In this document: positions 1 through 9,475 of the stretch, piece after piece
How positions within the stretch are numbered: the stretch's first letter is position 1
Layout: the number at the start of each line of letters is the position of its first letter
Assembly (NCBI RefSeq): GCF_000971275.1
Contig: NZ_LAPV01000056.1
Location: 1-64,000 of the forward strand
DNA from: Devosia psychrophila
Lineage (GTDB): Bacteria > Pseudomonadota > Alphaproteobacteria > Rhizobiales > Devosiaceae
Length of the DNA: 64,000 nucleotides
Direction of reading: 5' to 3'
Notes under the pieces: generated by a model
What the model saw: only the letters and a program-made list of their open reading frames with translations
What the model was told of the DNA's origin: nothing
The model's database searches: none
Made by a program: the position numbers and the translations under genes

Positions 1-252
1 GCGCCCCTGTTCGAGGCACGCACTCGATCACCCCAAAACAGCAAAACCCATAGCGCAACACCTGCGGACCACGGGTTCCTGCATGAGAGGCTTTCGTACG
101 CCAAGAGGCACCCGAAACCCTTCACCACAACGGACCTCGGGAACAAGATGCTGGTTCTTGTTCGATATCGCTCAAACTCTCGCGGTGCCTGTACGCGCTT
201 GGGCAAAGGCATATGACGCCGACCCCCAACTGAGATCCAAGCCAAGCCTGCA
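1..252. other. left edge, no supported gene
   Basis: I see no convincing gene in this stretch. The short open frames have no recognisable motif and no clear ribosome site. It may hold the 3' flank of a gene outside the window. Confidence 0.5.
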
Positions 253-453
253 TCAAGTGCGTTTGCCACGTTCGTGAGGAGGGGCATTGAGTGCCAATCG
301 CATTTGCTCCTCAACAATTTCACAAGCGGTCCGGTCAGCCTCTAACGCAGCGCGTTTGATGTCTTTGATCAGACCGGGATCCAGATAAATCATAAACGGC
401 CTACGACCATCCTTGCGAGGCGGCGCTTTTGGGACTTTGTCGACTTCAGCCAC
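253..453 (-). CDS. small ribbon-helix-helix-like protein
   Basis: This encodes 66 residues with a GTG start preceded by GGGAG about seven bases upstream. The core has the pattern of a ribbon-helix-helix DNA-binding fold: a short beta strand (RRPFMIYLDPGL, residues 16-27) followed by two helices (IKDIKRAALEADRTACEIVEEQM). Such proteins are often antitoxins or small regulators. No toxin-like gene lies beside it, so no partner can be named. It stands alone, and the family call rests on the fold pattern only. Confidence 0.5.
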   Translation of the reverse strand: MAEVDKVPKAPPRKDGRRPFMIYLDPGLIKDIKRAALEADRTACEIVEEQMRLALNAPPHERGKRT

Positions 454-780
454 GAAGATGCTCCCGGAAAGATCAGGCTCGCTTGGTTTTTCGCGTTTTG
501 GGGAGGCGATACCTGTGCGCGCCCCACTTTAGCGCAGCGGCAGCCAAAATACAGCGAGCCTTTCACAAAGCCTCTCAGTCGATTCAGCGCGATTTCTAAG
601 TGCACGAAGGCTGGCCGATGATCTCGGCTGGGGGGCGTCGGCATTCGTTACCTGAAAGTTGGTTGAGACCATTGATTTTCCACAGACTCCGCCATCGTTA
701 TGGGTAACCGAAAGGGGAAATTATGGGTTCCCTTCTACATCTTGCGCCTAAAAGACTTATTGACGGCGCCCCGGCATCGG
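454..780. other. intergenic region upstream of the serC leader
   Basis: This stretch lies between the small ribbon-helix-helix gene, read leftward, and the serC leader RNA, read rightward. It must hold the promoters for both. Overlapping open frames are present on both strands but none has a recognisable product. I could not pick a promoter with confidence. Confidence 0.5.
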
Positions 781-847
781 GCGTATCTCCCGCCTCAGGA
801 CATCTCGCCCTAACGCGAGACGCATAGACCTGGGAGGGTCGCTGAAT
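781..847 (+). ncRNA. serC leader RNA motif
   Basis: This is a structured 5' leader directly in front of serC. The outer stem pairs 789-791 and 794-799 (CTCAGG) with 829-834 (CCTGGG) and 836-838. The inner hairpin pairs TCTCGC (803-808) with GCGAGA (815-820). The 3' strand of the outer stem is the GGGAGGG ribosome site of serC, so the fold would hide it. The serC leader motif described upstream of alphaproteobacterial serC-serA operons has this final-stem overlap with the ribosome site. Its ligand or effector is not visible from sequence. Confidence 0.75.
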
Positions 848-2032
848 ATGGCTCCAATGCCCCACATCGCGCCGGCGGTTAAACCGGCAAACCCCAATTT
901 TTCGTCGGGCCCTTGTGCCAAGCGTCCTGGGTGGACGGTTGAAGCGCTTGCCAATGCGCTGGTTGGTCGGTCGCACCGCTCCAAGCCCGGCAAGGCGCGC
1001 ATCCAGCGCGCTATCGACCTGACGCGCGAACTGCTGCAGGTTCCGGCCGATTACCGCATCGGCATCGTTCCCGCTTCCGACACCGGCGCCGTCGAAATGG
1101 CGATGTGGTCGATGCTCGGCGCCCGTGGCGTCGACATGCTGGCCTGGGAAAGCTTCGGCGAAGGCTGGGTCACCGACGTGAGCAAGCAGCTCAAGCTCGA
1201 AGACGCCCGGATCATCAAGGCCGGCTATGGCGAATTGCCAGACCTCGGACAGGTGGATTTCGACCGCGACGTGGTGTTCACCTGGAACGGGACGACGTCT
1301 GGCGTCCGTGTTGAAAACGCCGACTGGATCGCTGCCGACCGCAAGGGCCTGACCATCTGCGATGCCACTTCGGCGGCGTTTGCGCAGAACCTCGATTTCG
1401 CCAAGCTCGATGTCGTGACCTTCTCTTGGCAGAAAGCGCTGGGTGGCGAAGCTGCCCACGGCGTTCTTATCTTGTCGCCGCGTGCGGTCGAACGCCTCGA
1501 GACATATAAGCCCGACCGGCCGCTGCCGAAGATTTTCCGCCTGACCAAGGGCGGCAAGCTGCTCGAAGAAGTGTTCGAGGCCGCGACCATCAACACGCCC
1601 TCGATGATCTGTATCGAAGACGCCATCGATGCCATGGAATGGGGCAAGTCGCTGGGTGGCCTCAGCGCCATGCAGGCCCGCGCCGATGCCAATTTCAAGG
1701 TGCTGGAAGACTGGGTCGCCAAGACCGAATGGGTCGAATTCCTCGCCAAGACGCCGGCCAACCGCTCCAACACCTCGGTGTGTTTCTCGATCGTCGATCC
1801 TGCCGTGACGGCGCTCGATGGCGACAAGCAGGCAGCGTTTGCCAAGGCCATCGTGTCGCGCCTCGACAAGGCCGGCGTCGCCTATGACATCGCATCCTAC
1901 AAGGACGCCCCCTCGGGCCTGCGCATCTGGGCCGGCTCGACCATCGAAGCGTCCGACCTAGCGGCGCTGGTGCCCTGGCTGGACTTTGCGTTCGCGGAAG
2001 AGCTCAGCGCGCTCAACAAGGCCGCTGCCTAA
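848..2032 (+). CDS. serC: phosphoserine aminotransferase SerC
   Basis: This is the PLP-dependent transaminase that converts 3-phosphohydroxypyruvate and glutamate to phosphoserine, the second step of serine synthesis. It acts in the cytoplasm. At 394 residues it has the length of the alphaproteobacterial SerC type. The N-terminal [12 protein letters not shown] motif and the PLP lysine K196 in the segment [15 protein letters not shown] are intact. The ATG follows the GGGAGGG site that is part of the leader hairpin. serA follows after a palindromic repeat, so the two genes form the serine pathway unit. Confidence 0.95.
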   Translation: MAPMPHIAPAVKPANPNFSSGPCAKRPGWTVEALANALVGRSHRSKPGKARIQRAIDLTRELLQVPADYRIGIVPASDTGAVEMAMWSMLGARGVDMLAWESFGEGWVTDVSKQLKLEDARIIKAGYGELPDLGQVDFDRDVVFTWNGTTSGVRVENADWIAADRKGLTICDATSAAFAQNLDFAKLDVVTFSWQKALGGEAAHGVLILSPRAVERLETYKPDRPLPKIFRLTKGGKLLEEVFEAATINTPSMICIEDAIDAMEWGKSLGGLSAMQARADANFKVLEDWVAKTEWVEFLAKTPANRSNTSVCFSIVDPAVTALDGDKQAAFAKAIVSRLDKAGVAYDIASYKDAPSGLRIWAGSTIEASDLAALVPWLDFAFAEELSALNKAAA

Positions 2033-2040
2033 ACATAGAA

Positions 2041-2155
2041 ACCCCCACCCAACCTCCCCTGATAGGGGGAGGGGCTGATCGAGTTTTTGGCACTATGTTG
2101 CCTTGAACGCGGAGCCGTTCCTCCCCCTATCAGGGGGAGGCTAGGTGGGGGTATC
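2041..2155. repeat. interspersed palindromic repeat, copy A
   Basis: Two inverted-repeat arms flank about 45 bases of spacer. The left arm (2041-2073) carries ACCCCCACCCAACCTCCCC and the right arm (2120-2153) ends in CTAGGTGGGGGTAT. Each arm also folds on itself through CCTCCCC/GGGGAGG. The element belongs to a family with further copies near 11.7, 16.5, 20.3 and 61.3 kb. It sits between serC and serA and could attenuate or stabilise the serC-serA transcript. Confidence 0.85.
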
Positions 2156-2194
2156 CCCTTCAAAAACTCTCGATATTTTCAGGGACTCCCCCCA

Positions 2195-3778
2195 ATGCCC
2201 AAGGTTCTCGTTTCCGACAAGCTCAGCCCGACTGCCGTCCAGATTTTCAAGGATAATGGTGTCGAGGTGGATTACCTGCCCGATCTCGGCAAGGACAAGG
2301 ATAAGCTGCTCGAAGTGATCGGCCAGTATGATGGCCTGGCCATCCGCTCGGCCTCCAAGATCACCGAAAAGATCATTGCTGCCGCGACCAATCTGAAGGT
2401 CATCGGCCGCGCCGGCATCGGTGTCGACAATGTCGACATTCCGGCTGCGACCAAGAAGGGCATCATCGTGATGAACACCCCCTTCGGCAACTCGATCACC
2501 ACGGCCGAGCACGCCATTGCCATGATGTTCGCACTGGCCCGCCAGCTGCCGGAAGCCGATGCTTCGACCCGCGCTTCGAAGTGGGAAAAGAACCGCTTCA
2601 TGGGCGTCGAGGTCACCAACAAGACCCTCGGTCTGATCGGCGCCGGCAATATCGGCTCCATCGTTGCCGACCGCGCCATTGGCCTGCGCATGAAGGTCAT
2701 TGCCTTCGACCCATTTCTGACCCCCGAACGCGCCCAGACGCTGGGCGTCGAAAAGGTCGAGCTCGACGACCTGCTGGCCCGCGCCGATTTCATCACGCTG
2801 CACACGCCGCTGATCGACGCGACGCGCAATATCATCAGCGCCGAGGCCCTGGCCAAGACCAAGAAGGGCGTCCGCATCATCAACTGCGCCCGTGGCGGGT
2901 TGATCGACGAAGACGCGCTGCTTGCGGCGCTGAAGTCCGGCCAGGTTGCCGGCGCGGCGCTCGACGTGTTCCTGCAGGAGCCGGCCGAGAATAACCCACT
3001 GTTCGACCTGCCCAACGTCATCTGCACACCCCATCTTGGCGCAGCGACCACCGAAGCGCAGGAGAACGTGGCGCTGCAGGTAGCCGAGCAGATTTCGGCC
3101 TATCTGATGAGCGGCGAAATCACCAATGCGCTCAACTTCCCGTCCATCTCGGCCGAGGAAGCGCCGATCCTGACCCCATGGGTCAAGCTTGCCGAAACGC
3201 TCGGTTCGTTTGCCGGCCAGCTCACCGAAACGGCGATTACCGGCATCAAGATCGAGTTCGAAGGCACCGTCGGCCTGCTCAACACCAAGCCGATGGTGGC
3301 CGCTGCGATCAACGGCGTGCTCAAGCCGTCGCTGGGCGATATCAACATGGTTTCGGCGCCGCAGATCGCCAAGGATCGTGGCATCGTGGTCGAGACCACG
3401 ACACGTGATCGCCAGGGTGCCTATGAGGGCTACATTCGCCTGACCATCACCACCGAGCGCCAGGAGCGCAGCATTGCCGGCACTATCTTTGCCAATGGCA
3501 AGCCGCGGGTCATCCAGGTCAAGGACATCAACATGGAAGCCGAGCTGTCGCCGTCCATGCTGTATGTGACCAACGAGGACAAGCCAGGCCACATCGGTCG
3601 TCTCGGCACGCTGCTCGGTACGCTGGGCATCAACATCGCCAACTTCAACCTCGGCCGCGTCGAAGTCGGCTCCGACGCCATCGCGCTGGTGTCGATCGAC
3701 GGCACCCTGACCGAAGCACAACTCGGCGAAATCGCCAAGCTCGAAGGCGTCAAGCAGGCCAAGGCACTGCGGTTCTGA
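2195..3778 (+). CDS. serA: D-3-phosphoglycerate dehydrogenase SerA
   Basis: This enzyme oxidises 3-phosphoglycerate to 3-phosphohydroxypyruvate with NAD, the committed step of serine synthesis. The start MPKVLVSDKLSP is chosen because an upstream in-frame ATG at 2087 would translate the palindromic repeat; the result is 527 residues, the usual long-form length. Visible parts are the Rossmann motif LGLIGAGNIGS, the catalytic segments NCARGGLIDEDAL and CTPHLGAAT, an intervening regulatory domain, and a C-terminal ACT domain (from about residue 455, NEDKPGHIGRLGTLLG) that usually senses serine. Confidence 0.96.
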   Translation: MPKVLVSDKLSPTAVQIFKDNGVEVDYLPDLGKDKDKLLEVIGQYDGLAIRSASKITEKIIAAATNLKVIGRAGIGVDNVDIPAATKKGIIVMNTPFGNSITTAEHAIAMMFALARQLPEADASTRASKWEKNRFMGVEVTNKTLGLIGAGNIGSIVADRAIGLRMKVIAFDPFLTPERAQTLGVEKVELDDLLARADFITLHTPLIDATRNIISAEALAKTKKGVRIINCARGGLIDEDALLAALKSGQVAGAALDVFLQEPAENNPLFDLPNVICTPHLGAATTEAQENVALQVAEQISAYLMSGEITNALNFPSISAEEAPILTPWVKLAETLGSFAGQLTETAITGIKIEFEGTVGLLNTKPMVAAAINGVLKPSLGDINMVSAPQIAKDRGIVVETTTRDRQGAYEGYIRLTITTERQERSIAGTIFANGKPRVIQVKDINMEAELSPSMLYVTNEDKPGHIGRLGTLLGTLGINIANFNLGRVEVGSDAIALVSIDGTLTEAQLGEIAKLEGVKQAKALRF

Positions 3779-3779
3779 C

Positions 3780-4031
3780 ATGTCAAAGCGTCTTGATCAG
3801 ATGCGGAGGCATCCGCAATCGGATTGGACAAATAGTGACGTAGCAGCGCTTTGCCGCGAGTTTGAAATAGTGTGTGAGCCGCCTCGCGGGGGTGGCTCAC
3901 ACTACAAGATTTATCATTCGGCGATGACCGAGATTTTGACGGTGCCTTTCAAAAGGCCCATCAAGGCAGTAGATAGCAGGCGGTTGGTTGCATTCGTGAC
4001 CGAAGTGGATCGGCGCCATGGCAAGCCTTGA
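3780..4031 (+). CDS. hicA: HicA-family mRNA interferase toxin
   Basis: This 83-residue protein looks like the toxin of a type II HicAB pair. The family has a small double-stranded-RNA-binding-like fold with a catalytic histidine, here H41 in GGGSHYKIYH, followed by the typical LTVPFKRPIKAVDSRRLVAFV strand-helix end. The ATG lies one base after the serA stop codon, so it is likely co-transcribed with serA. The antitoxin gene overlaps its 3' end by 14 bases. Confidence 0.85.
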   Translation: MSKRLDQMRRHPQSDWTNSDVAALCREFEIVCEPPRGGGSHYKIYHSAMTEILTVPFKRPIKAVDSRRLVAFVTEVDRRHGKP

Positions 4032-4239
4032 ATACCCAGTGATCGTTTCGCCTCTTCCGCCAGAAGATGGTGGGGGCTTCAGCACAACCGTGCCCGACTT
4101 GCCCGGCTGCATGAGCGATGGCGACACGCCAGAAGAAGCCATTGCCCACTTCCAGGATGCCATCGGCGTTTTGATTGAAGCCGCAATGGATATGGGGCGC
4201 CCGATTCCACGCCCATCCCGCCATCTGGCTATCGCTTAA
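4018..4239 (+). CDS. hicB: HicB-family antitoxin
   Basis: This 73-residue protein has the partial RNase-H-like fold of HicB antitoxins. The pattern YPVIVSPLPPEDGGGFSTTVPDLPGC followed by SDGDTPEEAIAHFQDAI is characteristic. It should bind and neutralise the HicA toxin encoded just upstream. The 14-base overlap implies translational coupling, with the toxin first, as in many HicAB loci. It lacks a clear C-terminal DNA-binding domain, so autoregulation by HicB alone is uncertain. Confidence 0.85.
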   Translation: MASLEYPVIVSPLPPEDGGGFSTTVPDLPGCMSDGDTPEEAIAHFQDAIGVLIEAAMDMGRPIPRPSRHLAIA

Positions 4240-4241
4240 CT

Positions 4242-4808
4242 TTAGCCGATCATCCCCAACCGTGCCCATGCCTTCGGCGTAATCCCCGCCAGTTCCTCCA
4301 CCGCCGCCCATTTGGCGGCATGAACTTCTTCTGCCTGATGTACCAGCGGCGTCGCTGGGTCCGCGATGAACAGATATTGCAGGTCGTGGTGGACATGCGG
4401 CTTCTCGTGGCGCGATGGCTTGCCGGGGACGTCGTGGCTATCGATGACGAACGGATTGTCCGTTCCGGCGTGCCAAGGATGCAGCGTTAGGCCAATTACC
4501 GCCGTCTCCTCGACCGCTTCGCGTTCCGCTGACTGCCAGAAATAATCTGCGGGTTCGTAATGACCACCCGGCTGCAGCCAGCGGCCGATGGTGGCGTGGT
4601 CGATCAGCAGAGCCTGTGAATGGTCGGGTGACAGGACGATGGCGCTGGTGGTCAGGTGGCCGGGCATGGTGCTGCGCTGATTGAGATGATCGCCCTGTTC
4701 GATCTGCCATTGCAGTAGCGACAGCATCTCCCGCGGCCCGGCAGTTTCGCGCAGATACTGCTGCACCAAGGCCTCGATATCGGTTAGAAAGTGTTCGTCG
4801 GTCGGCAT
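4242..4808 (-). CDS. Nudix hydrolase
   Basis: This encodes 188 residues with one Nudix domain. The Nudix box is GHYEPADYFWQSAEREAVEE, with Asp in place of the first conserved Glu and AVIG in place of the usual trailing Gly. These enzymes hydrolyse nucleoside diphosphates linked to another moiety; the substrate cannot be predicted. The start MPTDEHFL is preferred because the longer frame would overlap the upstream transporter gene. It is 19 bases downstream of that gene and may share its transcript. Confidence 0.85.
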   Translation of the reverse strand: MPTDEHFLTDIEALVQQYLRETAGPREMLSLLQWQIEQGDHLNQRSTMPGHLTTSAIVLSPDHSQALLIDHATIGRWLQPGGHYEPADYFWQSAEREAVEETAVIGLTLHPWHAGTDNPFVIDSHDVPGKPSRHEKPHVHHDLQYLFIADPATPLVHQAEEVHAAKWAAVEELAGITPKAWARLGMIG

Positions 4809-4827
4809 GGTGCTTGTTCCGTCCACG

Positions 4828-5772
4828 TCAGACTCTATGCCTCGCCGACCATTCGGCCAGCACAATGCCGGCGATGATGATGGCCGCGGCTATGTAATGG
4901 TAAAGCTCCAGCCGTTCGCCGAGGATGAGGACTGAACCGAGCGTGCCGAACACCGGGATCAGGTTGTGGCTCGGCGCGGCGCGATTGGGGCCGACCAGTT
5001 CGACGCCGCGGGCATAGGCGATCTGGCTGAACATGGATGGAAACACCATCACATAGGCAAGCACGGCCCAGACCACCGGCGACATGCTGGGGATGGTGGC
5101 GTAGCTGGTGAAGCCGGGGCCGAACAGCTGCAGCATGACGAGGCCGGTGATTGCTGCGCCGGTGAATGCCACAGCCATGAAGCTCATCATGTGGACCTGC
5201 GGTCGAAACCGCAGGGCCAATGTGTAGGCCGTGTAGGTCAGGCAGGCCAACAGCACGAAGCCATCGCCGATATTGATGTCGAGCGTCAGGATGCGCCGCA
5301 GGTCGCCATGGGTGGCGGTCAGCATGACGCCGGAAATGGCAATCAGCACGCCGATGATCTGCAACGCCTTGGCTCGCACCCGAAAGACGACAAAATTGGC
5401 GGCGAGAATCATCATGGGCAGGGCGCCGGTTTCGATGGAAGAATTGACCGCCGTGGTTGTGGTCAGCCCGACATAGAGCAGAACATTATAGAGCGCATAG
5501 CCCAGCGCACCGAAGGCCATCAGCAAGGGCCAGGTGCGGCGGATCACTGGCCAATCAACCGCTAGGAAGCGCCAGGAGAAGGGCAAGATAAACAAGGTTG
5601 CCCCGACGCAACGTGCGGAAAGCAGCAGAAACGGGTCGATTTCGCCCACTACCAGCTTGGCCGCAACGACATTACCACCCCAGAACAGTGGTGCCAGAAT
5701 GAGAAGCAGATAGGGCTGGTCGAGCACTGGCGCGGAAATGCCGCGATTTTGGTTATCTAGCGGCTTTGTCAT
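4828..5772 (-). CDS. EamA-family (DMT) transporter
   Basis: This is an inner-membrane protein of 314 residues with about ten hydrophobic segments arranged as two EamA repeats. The first repeat begins LLLILAPLFWGGNVVAAKLV, where FWGGN is typical of the drug/metabolite transporter superfamily. The second repeat ends in the LGERLELYHYIAAAIIIAG segment common to the family. The start MTKPLDNQ removes an upstream stretch of polar residues that does not look like family sequence. The substrate is unknown; metabolite or drug export is typical. Confidence 0.88.
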   Translation of the reverse strand: MTKPLDNQNRGISAPVLDQPYLLLILAPLFWGGNVVAAKLVVGEIDPFLLLSARCVGATLFILPFSWRFLAVDWPVIRRTWPLLMAFGALGYALYNVLLYVGLTTTTAVNSSIETGALPMMILAANFVVFRVRAKALQIIGVLIAISGVMLTATHGDLRRILTLDINIGDGFVLLACLTYTAYTLALRFRPQVHMMSFMAVAFTGAAITGLVMLQLFGPGFTSYATIPSMSPVVWAVLAYVMVFPSMFSQIAYARGVELVGPNRAAPSHNLIPVFGTLGSVLILGERLELYHYIAAAIIIAGIVLAEWSARHRV

Positions 5773-5930
5773 CGTCGCTCGGGTGATGTAAGGACAATCG
5801 GACTTAGCAGTTATTCGGTCACGTTCAAACTCATACCCAAGGTGACCGGGGGGACAGACGTCCAATGGGATAAGGGTGCGGCAAACAGGCCGGGCCCTTT
5901 GCGTCGCGCCTATCTGGAGAAGGTATTTTC

Positions 5931-7220
5931 ATGGCTAATGTGGTTGTCGTCGGCTCGCAATGGGGCGATGAGGGCAAGGGCAAGATTGTCGACTGGCTCT
6001 CGGAGCGCGCCGATGTGGTGGTGCGCTACCATGGCGGCCACAATGCCGGCCACACACTGGTCATCGATGGCGTCAGCTACAAGCTGGCGCTGCTGCCTTC
6101 GGGCCTGGTGCAGGGCAAATTCTCGGTCATCGGCAATGGCGTGGTGGTCGATCCACACCACTTCGTGCAGGAGTTGGCCAAGCTGCGGGCGCAGGGCGTC
6201 GAGATCACCCCTGAAATCCTGCGGATTGCCGATAATGCACCGCTGATCCTGTCGCTGCATCGCGAGCTCGATGCGATCCGCGAGGACTCCAATTCGGGAC
6301 TCAAGATCGGCACCACCAAGCGCGGTATCGGTCCGGCCTATGAAGACAAGGTCGGCCGTCGCTCCATCCGCCTGATCGATTTGTCCGAACCAGATACGCT
6401 GATGGTCAAGATCGAGCGCCTGCTCGGCCACCACAATGCGCTGCGTCGCGGCATGGGCCTGGTCGAGATCGAGGCGCAGAAGATTTATGACGAGCTAATC
6501 TCGGTTGCTGCTGAAATCCTGCCCTTTATGGACCAGGTCTGGAAGGTGCTCGACGACAAGCGCAGGGCCGGTGCGCGAATCCTCTTTGAGGGTGCGCAGG
6601 GCGCATTGCTCGACAATGACCACGGCACCTATCCGTTCGTTACCTCCTCCAATACCGTCGCCGGCCAGGCTGCTACCGGTTCGGGCCTTGGTCCGACGTC
6701 CATCGGCTACGTGCTGGGCATTACCAAGGCCTATACGACCCGGGTCGGCGAAGGCCCGTTTCCCTGCGAGCTGGATGACGAAATCGGCCGCCACCTGGCG
6801 ACAGTCGGCAAGGAAGTCGGCGTCAATACCGGTCGCCCGCGTCGCTGTGGCTGGTTCGATGCCGTCTTGGTGCGCCAGACCGTGAAGACCTCGGGCATTA
6901 CCGGCATTGCGCTGACCAAGCTCGACGTGCTCGATGGCCTCAAGGAGATCAAGGTCTGCGTGGCCTATGAACTCGATGGATCACGCATTGATTACTTGCC
7001 TGCCTCAATGGGGGCTCAGGCCCGCGTTAAACCGATTTATGAGACCCTCGAAGGCTGGTCCGAGACCACTGCCGGCGCGCGCAGCTGGGCGGATTTGCCG
7101 GCACAGGCGATCAAATATGTAAGGTATATCGAAGAACAGATCGGCGCCCCGGTGGCGATGCTGTCGACGAGCCCGGAAAGGCTCGATACCATCCTTGTCG
7201 TTGACCCATTCCAAGACTGA
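5931..7220 (+). CDS. purA: adenylosuccinate synthetase PurA
   Basis: This cytoplasmic enzyme joins IMP and aspartate using GTP, the first committed step from IMP to AMP. The 429-residue length matches the family. The N-terminal GTP-binding loop [11 protein letters not shown] and the HGGHNAGHT segment are intact, as are [11 protein letters not shown] and the C-terminal GEGPFPCEL and [10 protein letters not shown] motifs. It begins at ATG with AGGTATTTTC ahead as a modest ribosome site. A membrane protein of unknown function follows 48 bases later. Confidence 0.97.
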   Translation: MANVVVVGSQWGDEGKGKIVDWLSERADVVVRYHGGHNAGHTLVIDGVSYKLALLPSGLVQGKFSVIGNGVVVDPHHFVQELAKLRAQGVEITPEILRIADNAPLILSLHRELDAIREDSNSGLKIGTTKRGIGPAYEDKVGRRSIRLIDLSEPDTLMVKIERLLGHHNALRRGMGLVEIEAQKIYDELISVAAEILPFMDQVWKVLDDKRRAGARILFEGAQGALLDNDHGTYPFVTSSNTVAGQAATGSGLGPTSIGYVLGITKAYTTRVGEGPFPCELDDEIGRHLATVGKEVGVNTGRPRRCGWFDAVLVRQTVKTSGITGIALTKLDVLDGLKEIKVCVAYELDGSRIDYLPASMGAQARVKPIYETLEGWSETTAGARSWADLPAQAIKYVRYIEEQIGAPVAMLSTSPERLDTILVVDPFQD

Positions 7221-7268
7221 TATTTTTTGTTACAACACGTCGCTGCAATTGTGAGTACCAACTAACCA

Positions 7269-9248
7269 ATGGCGGACTACAAGGAGCTGTTGCGCCGGGC
7301 TGTCTCGGCGCTTCCCGAGAACAATGGGGCTGTCCGTAGGGCAGTTTATGAAAAGGCGCGCTCGGCCCTCGTGGGGCAGTTACGCGCCATCACGCCCCCA
7401 TTGCCGGCACGTGAAATCACCCAGCATCGCCTGCAGCTCGAAGACTGTATCCGCCAGGTCGAGCAGGAAGCCAGCGAGGCCGTCATCACGCTGGGTCGTG
7501 ATAACGTGCTCTCGCCACGCATTTCTTCGCCGCCGCCCGCCGCACCTCGCCCCGAGCCCGATGCCGCAGGGCCGGTTGAAACACCGTGGCCTGTCGAGGC
7601 GCCCAAGGTCGTAGAGACGCCACGGGCGGTCGAGCCCCCTCGACTTGTCGAGGCTCCCAAGCTCGCTGTAAACTCGACTGTAGTTCGGGATACGATGTCC
7701 ATCGAGGATATCATTTCCCAGGCTGCGGAAACCTCGGGCGCTCCGGTCAAACTGGTCAAGCAGGTCGAATCACCGGCCGAGAGGACGGTCCCGGAACTGC
7801 GCTCGTTTCCATCTATAGTGGCGCGTGCCGAAGCGGCAAAAACCGGCCCGACCTCGCCATTGCCCCAGCCGTCCAATGCTCGACCGATCGAAGCGCCCCT
7901 CAAGGCGCCCAGTTTTGAATCCCGCCGCGAGCCGTTGCCGCAGGCTGCAAACTCCGTGGTGGAGCCGACGCGCCCGGCGCCACGCGTCGAACCTTCGATG
8001 GGCAACCAGGCTGTTGCCCGCCAGCAGGTCATCGCGCCAATCGCCGTTGTTGCAGCGCCGCCCGTAGACAGGGCTTTGTCGACCGTGCGGGAGGTCGAGG
8101 TCGAGCGCGACCCAAGCGAAGCGGAAGGCGTCATCGAGCGTGCTATCGAAACGCTGGACCGCGAAGCTCGTGGTGAATCGACCTCGGCGCCGCCGGAGCG
8201 CTCGCTCGACAGCTTTGCCATGGCCAATGCCGGCAATGCTCCCGACGATTCCGGCTTTGCCGATGCCCCGCCGCCATCGCGCGGTGGTGGCGGTCTCACC
8301 ATTTTCCTCGTGGTCTTTGCAATCCTGCTGGCCGGTGTCGGGGGCGCCGGGTTTTGGGCATGGCGTGAAGGCTATGTCGATCTCGACCAGATGTTCGGCC
8401 AGGCCACGGCGCCGGTAACGGAAACTGCAGACGCCACCACCACGCCGACGCTCGATCCAATCCAGCCGGTCGATAGCGCTGCCGGCCCAGGCAATACGTC
8501 GGCCACCGCAACGACCGATCAAGTTGATCCCGAACTCAGCGGCCTGTCCGCCGATGAACGGCTTGAGCCAACCCCGCAGGCGGTGCAGCCCACGGGAACG
8601 GAAACCGTGCTGCCCGACATTGGCACCGGCGAAATCAAGAGTGAAGAGCGCCTGCCGGGTATCGAAGCCGCGACTGCCGCTGCCAACGATCCAGCGGCAT
8701 CGGTCGATCCGGCCGTGCTGGCCGGCAGCCAGTCACTGTTGCTGGAAGCCAGCCAGGATGGCACGACCGGCGCCGTTCCCTTCTCGGGCACGGTGGAATG
8801 GAGCGAAGGCGTCGATGAACTGGGCCTGCCGACACTCAAGGGTACGGCCAGTATTCCGGCGCGTAACCTGGGCGTCGATATCACCATCCGCAAGAACTCG
8901 GACCCAAGCCTGCCGGCCAGCCATCTTATGGAAGTCGATTTCAAGGTCAGCGACACCTTCATCGGCGGCACCATTGCCAACCTGCCGGGCGTGTTGCTTA
9001 AGGATGAAGAACTGGTGCCGGGCACGGCTCTGGTCGGTGCTTCGGCACGCGTCGTGGGCAATTCGTTCCTGTTCGCGCTCAGCGCGACGCCGGCCGATGC
9101 GACGACCAATACCGACTTGCTCGAAAACCGCCGCTGGATGGATTTGGCTGTGGTCTATGGCACGGGCCGCAATGCCATCATCACCCTCGAAAAGGATGAC
9201 ACGGCGCAGGTCCTGTTCGACAAGGTCTTTGCGACCTGGGCGCAGTAG
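7269..9248 (+). CDS. single-pass membrane protein of unknown function
   Basis: This encodes 659 residues in three parts. Residues 1-80 form a helical cytoplasmic domain (ADYKELLRRAVSALPENNG). Residues 80-335 are a Pro/Ala/Glu-rich disordered linker. A transmembrane segment (LTIFLVVFAILLAGVGGAGF) near residue 345 is followed by an acidic periplasmic linker and a conserved C-terminal domain from about residue 490. To my knowledge a similar protein sits beside purA in other Hyphomicrobiales, but no function is established. The N-terminal domain appears conserved independently of the linker. Confidence 0.8.
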   Translation: MADYKELLRRAVSALPENNGAVRRAVYEKARSALVGQLRAITPPLPAREITQHRLQLEDCIRQVEQEASEAVITLGRDNVLSPRISSPPPAAPRPEPDAAGPVETPWPVEAPKVVETPRAVEPPRLVEAPKLAVNSTVVRDTMSIEDIISQAAETSGAPVKLVKQVESPAERTVPELRSFPSIVARAEAAKTGPTSPLPQPSNARPIEAPLKAPSFESRREPLPQAANSVVEPTRPAPRVEPSMGNQAVARQQVIAPIAVVAAPPVDRALSTVREVEVERDPSEAEGVIERAIETLDREARGESTSAPPERSLDSFAMANAGNAPDDSGFADAPPPSRGGGGLTIFLVVFAILLAGVGGAGFWAWREGYVDLDQMFGQATAPVTETADATTTPTLDPIQPVDSAAGPGNTSATATTDQVDPELSGLSADERLEPTPQAVQPTGTETVLPDIGTGEIKSEERLPGIEAATAAANDPAASVDPAVLAGSQSLLLEASQDGTTGAVPFSGTVEWSEGVDELGLPTLKGTASIPARNLGVDITIRKNSDPSLPASHLMEVDFKVSDTFIGGTIANLPGVLLKDEELVPGTALVGASARVVGNSFLFALSATPADATTNTDLLENRRWMDLAVVYGTGRNAIITLEKDDTAQVLFDKVFATWAQ

Positions 9249-9339
9249 CGCCCGGCTCGTCGCTCACGCCAGTTCACACGACCTCGTCCTTCGACGGGCT
9301 CAGGTTAAGTCTATGCACAGATCCAACCCACCCACGGGT

Positions 9340-9418
9340 TTTCCCTCGGACTTGATCCAAGGGTCTTTCACCGCCTATGCCGGGTTGATAGTGGCCCTCG
9401 GGTCAAGCCCGAGGGAGA
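9340..9418. repeat. divergent inverted repeat (CTCGGACTTGATCC family)
   Basis: The left arm contains CCCTCGGACTTGATCCAAGGG and the right arm CCCTCGGGTCAAGCCCGAGGG. It is a diverged version of the element at 13.76 kb. The rest of the 227-base gap between the purA-linked gene and thiQ holds no gene that I can support. The element lies between convergent genes and might serve as a bidirectional transcript end. Confidence 0.6.
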
Positions 9419-9475
9419 AAGCGGTGGGGTGTTCGCATCTGGGCGCAGTAGCGCCCGGGTCAGTGCCTAAAGCTA

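Noticed and set aside
390-644. Minus-strand open frame overlapping the ribbon-helix-helix gene
   Set aside because: No motif and no ribosome site; composition is like non-coding sequence.
2141-3781. Long open frame on the minus strand opposite serA (546 codons)
   Set aside because: Same explanation: no family motif, and serA is certain on the other strand.
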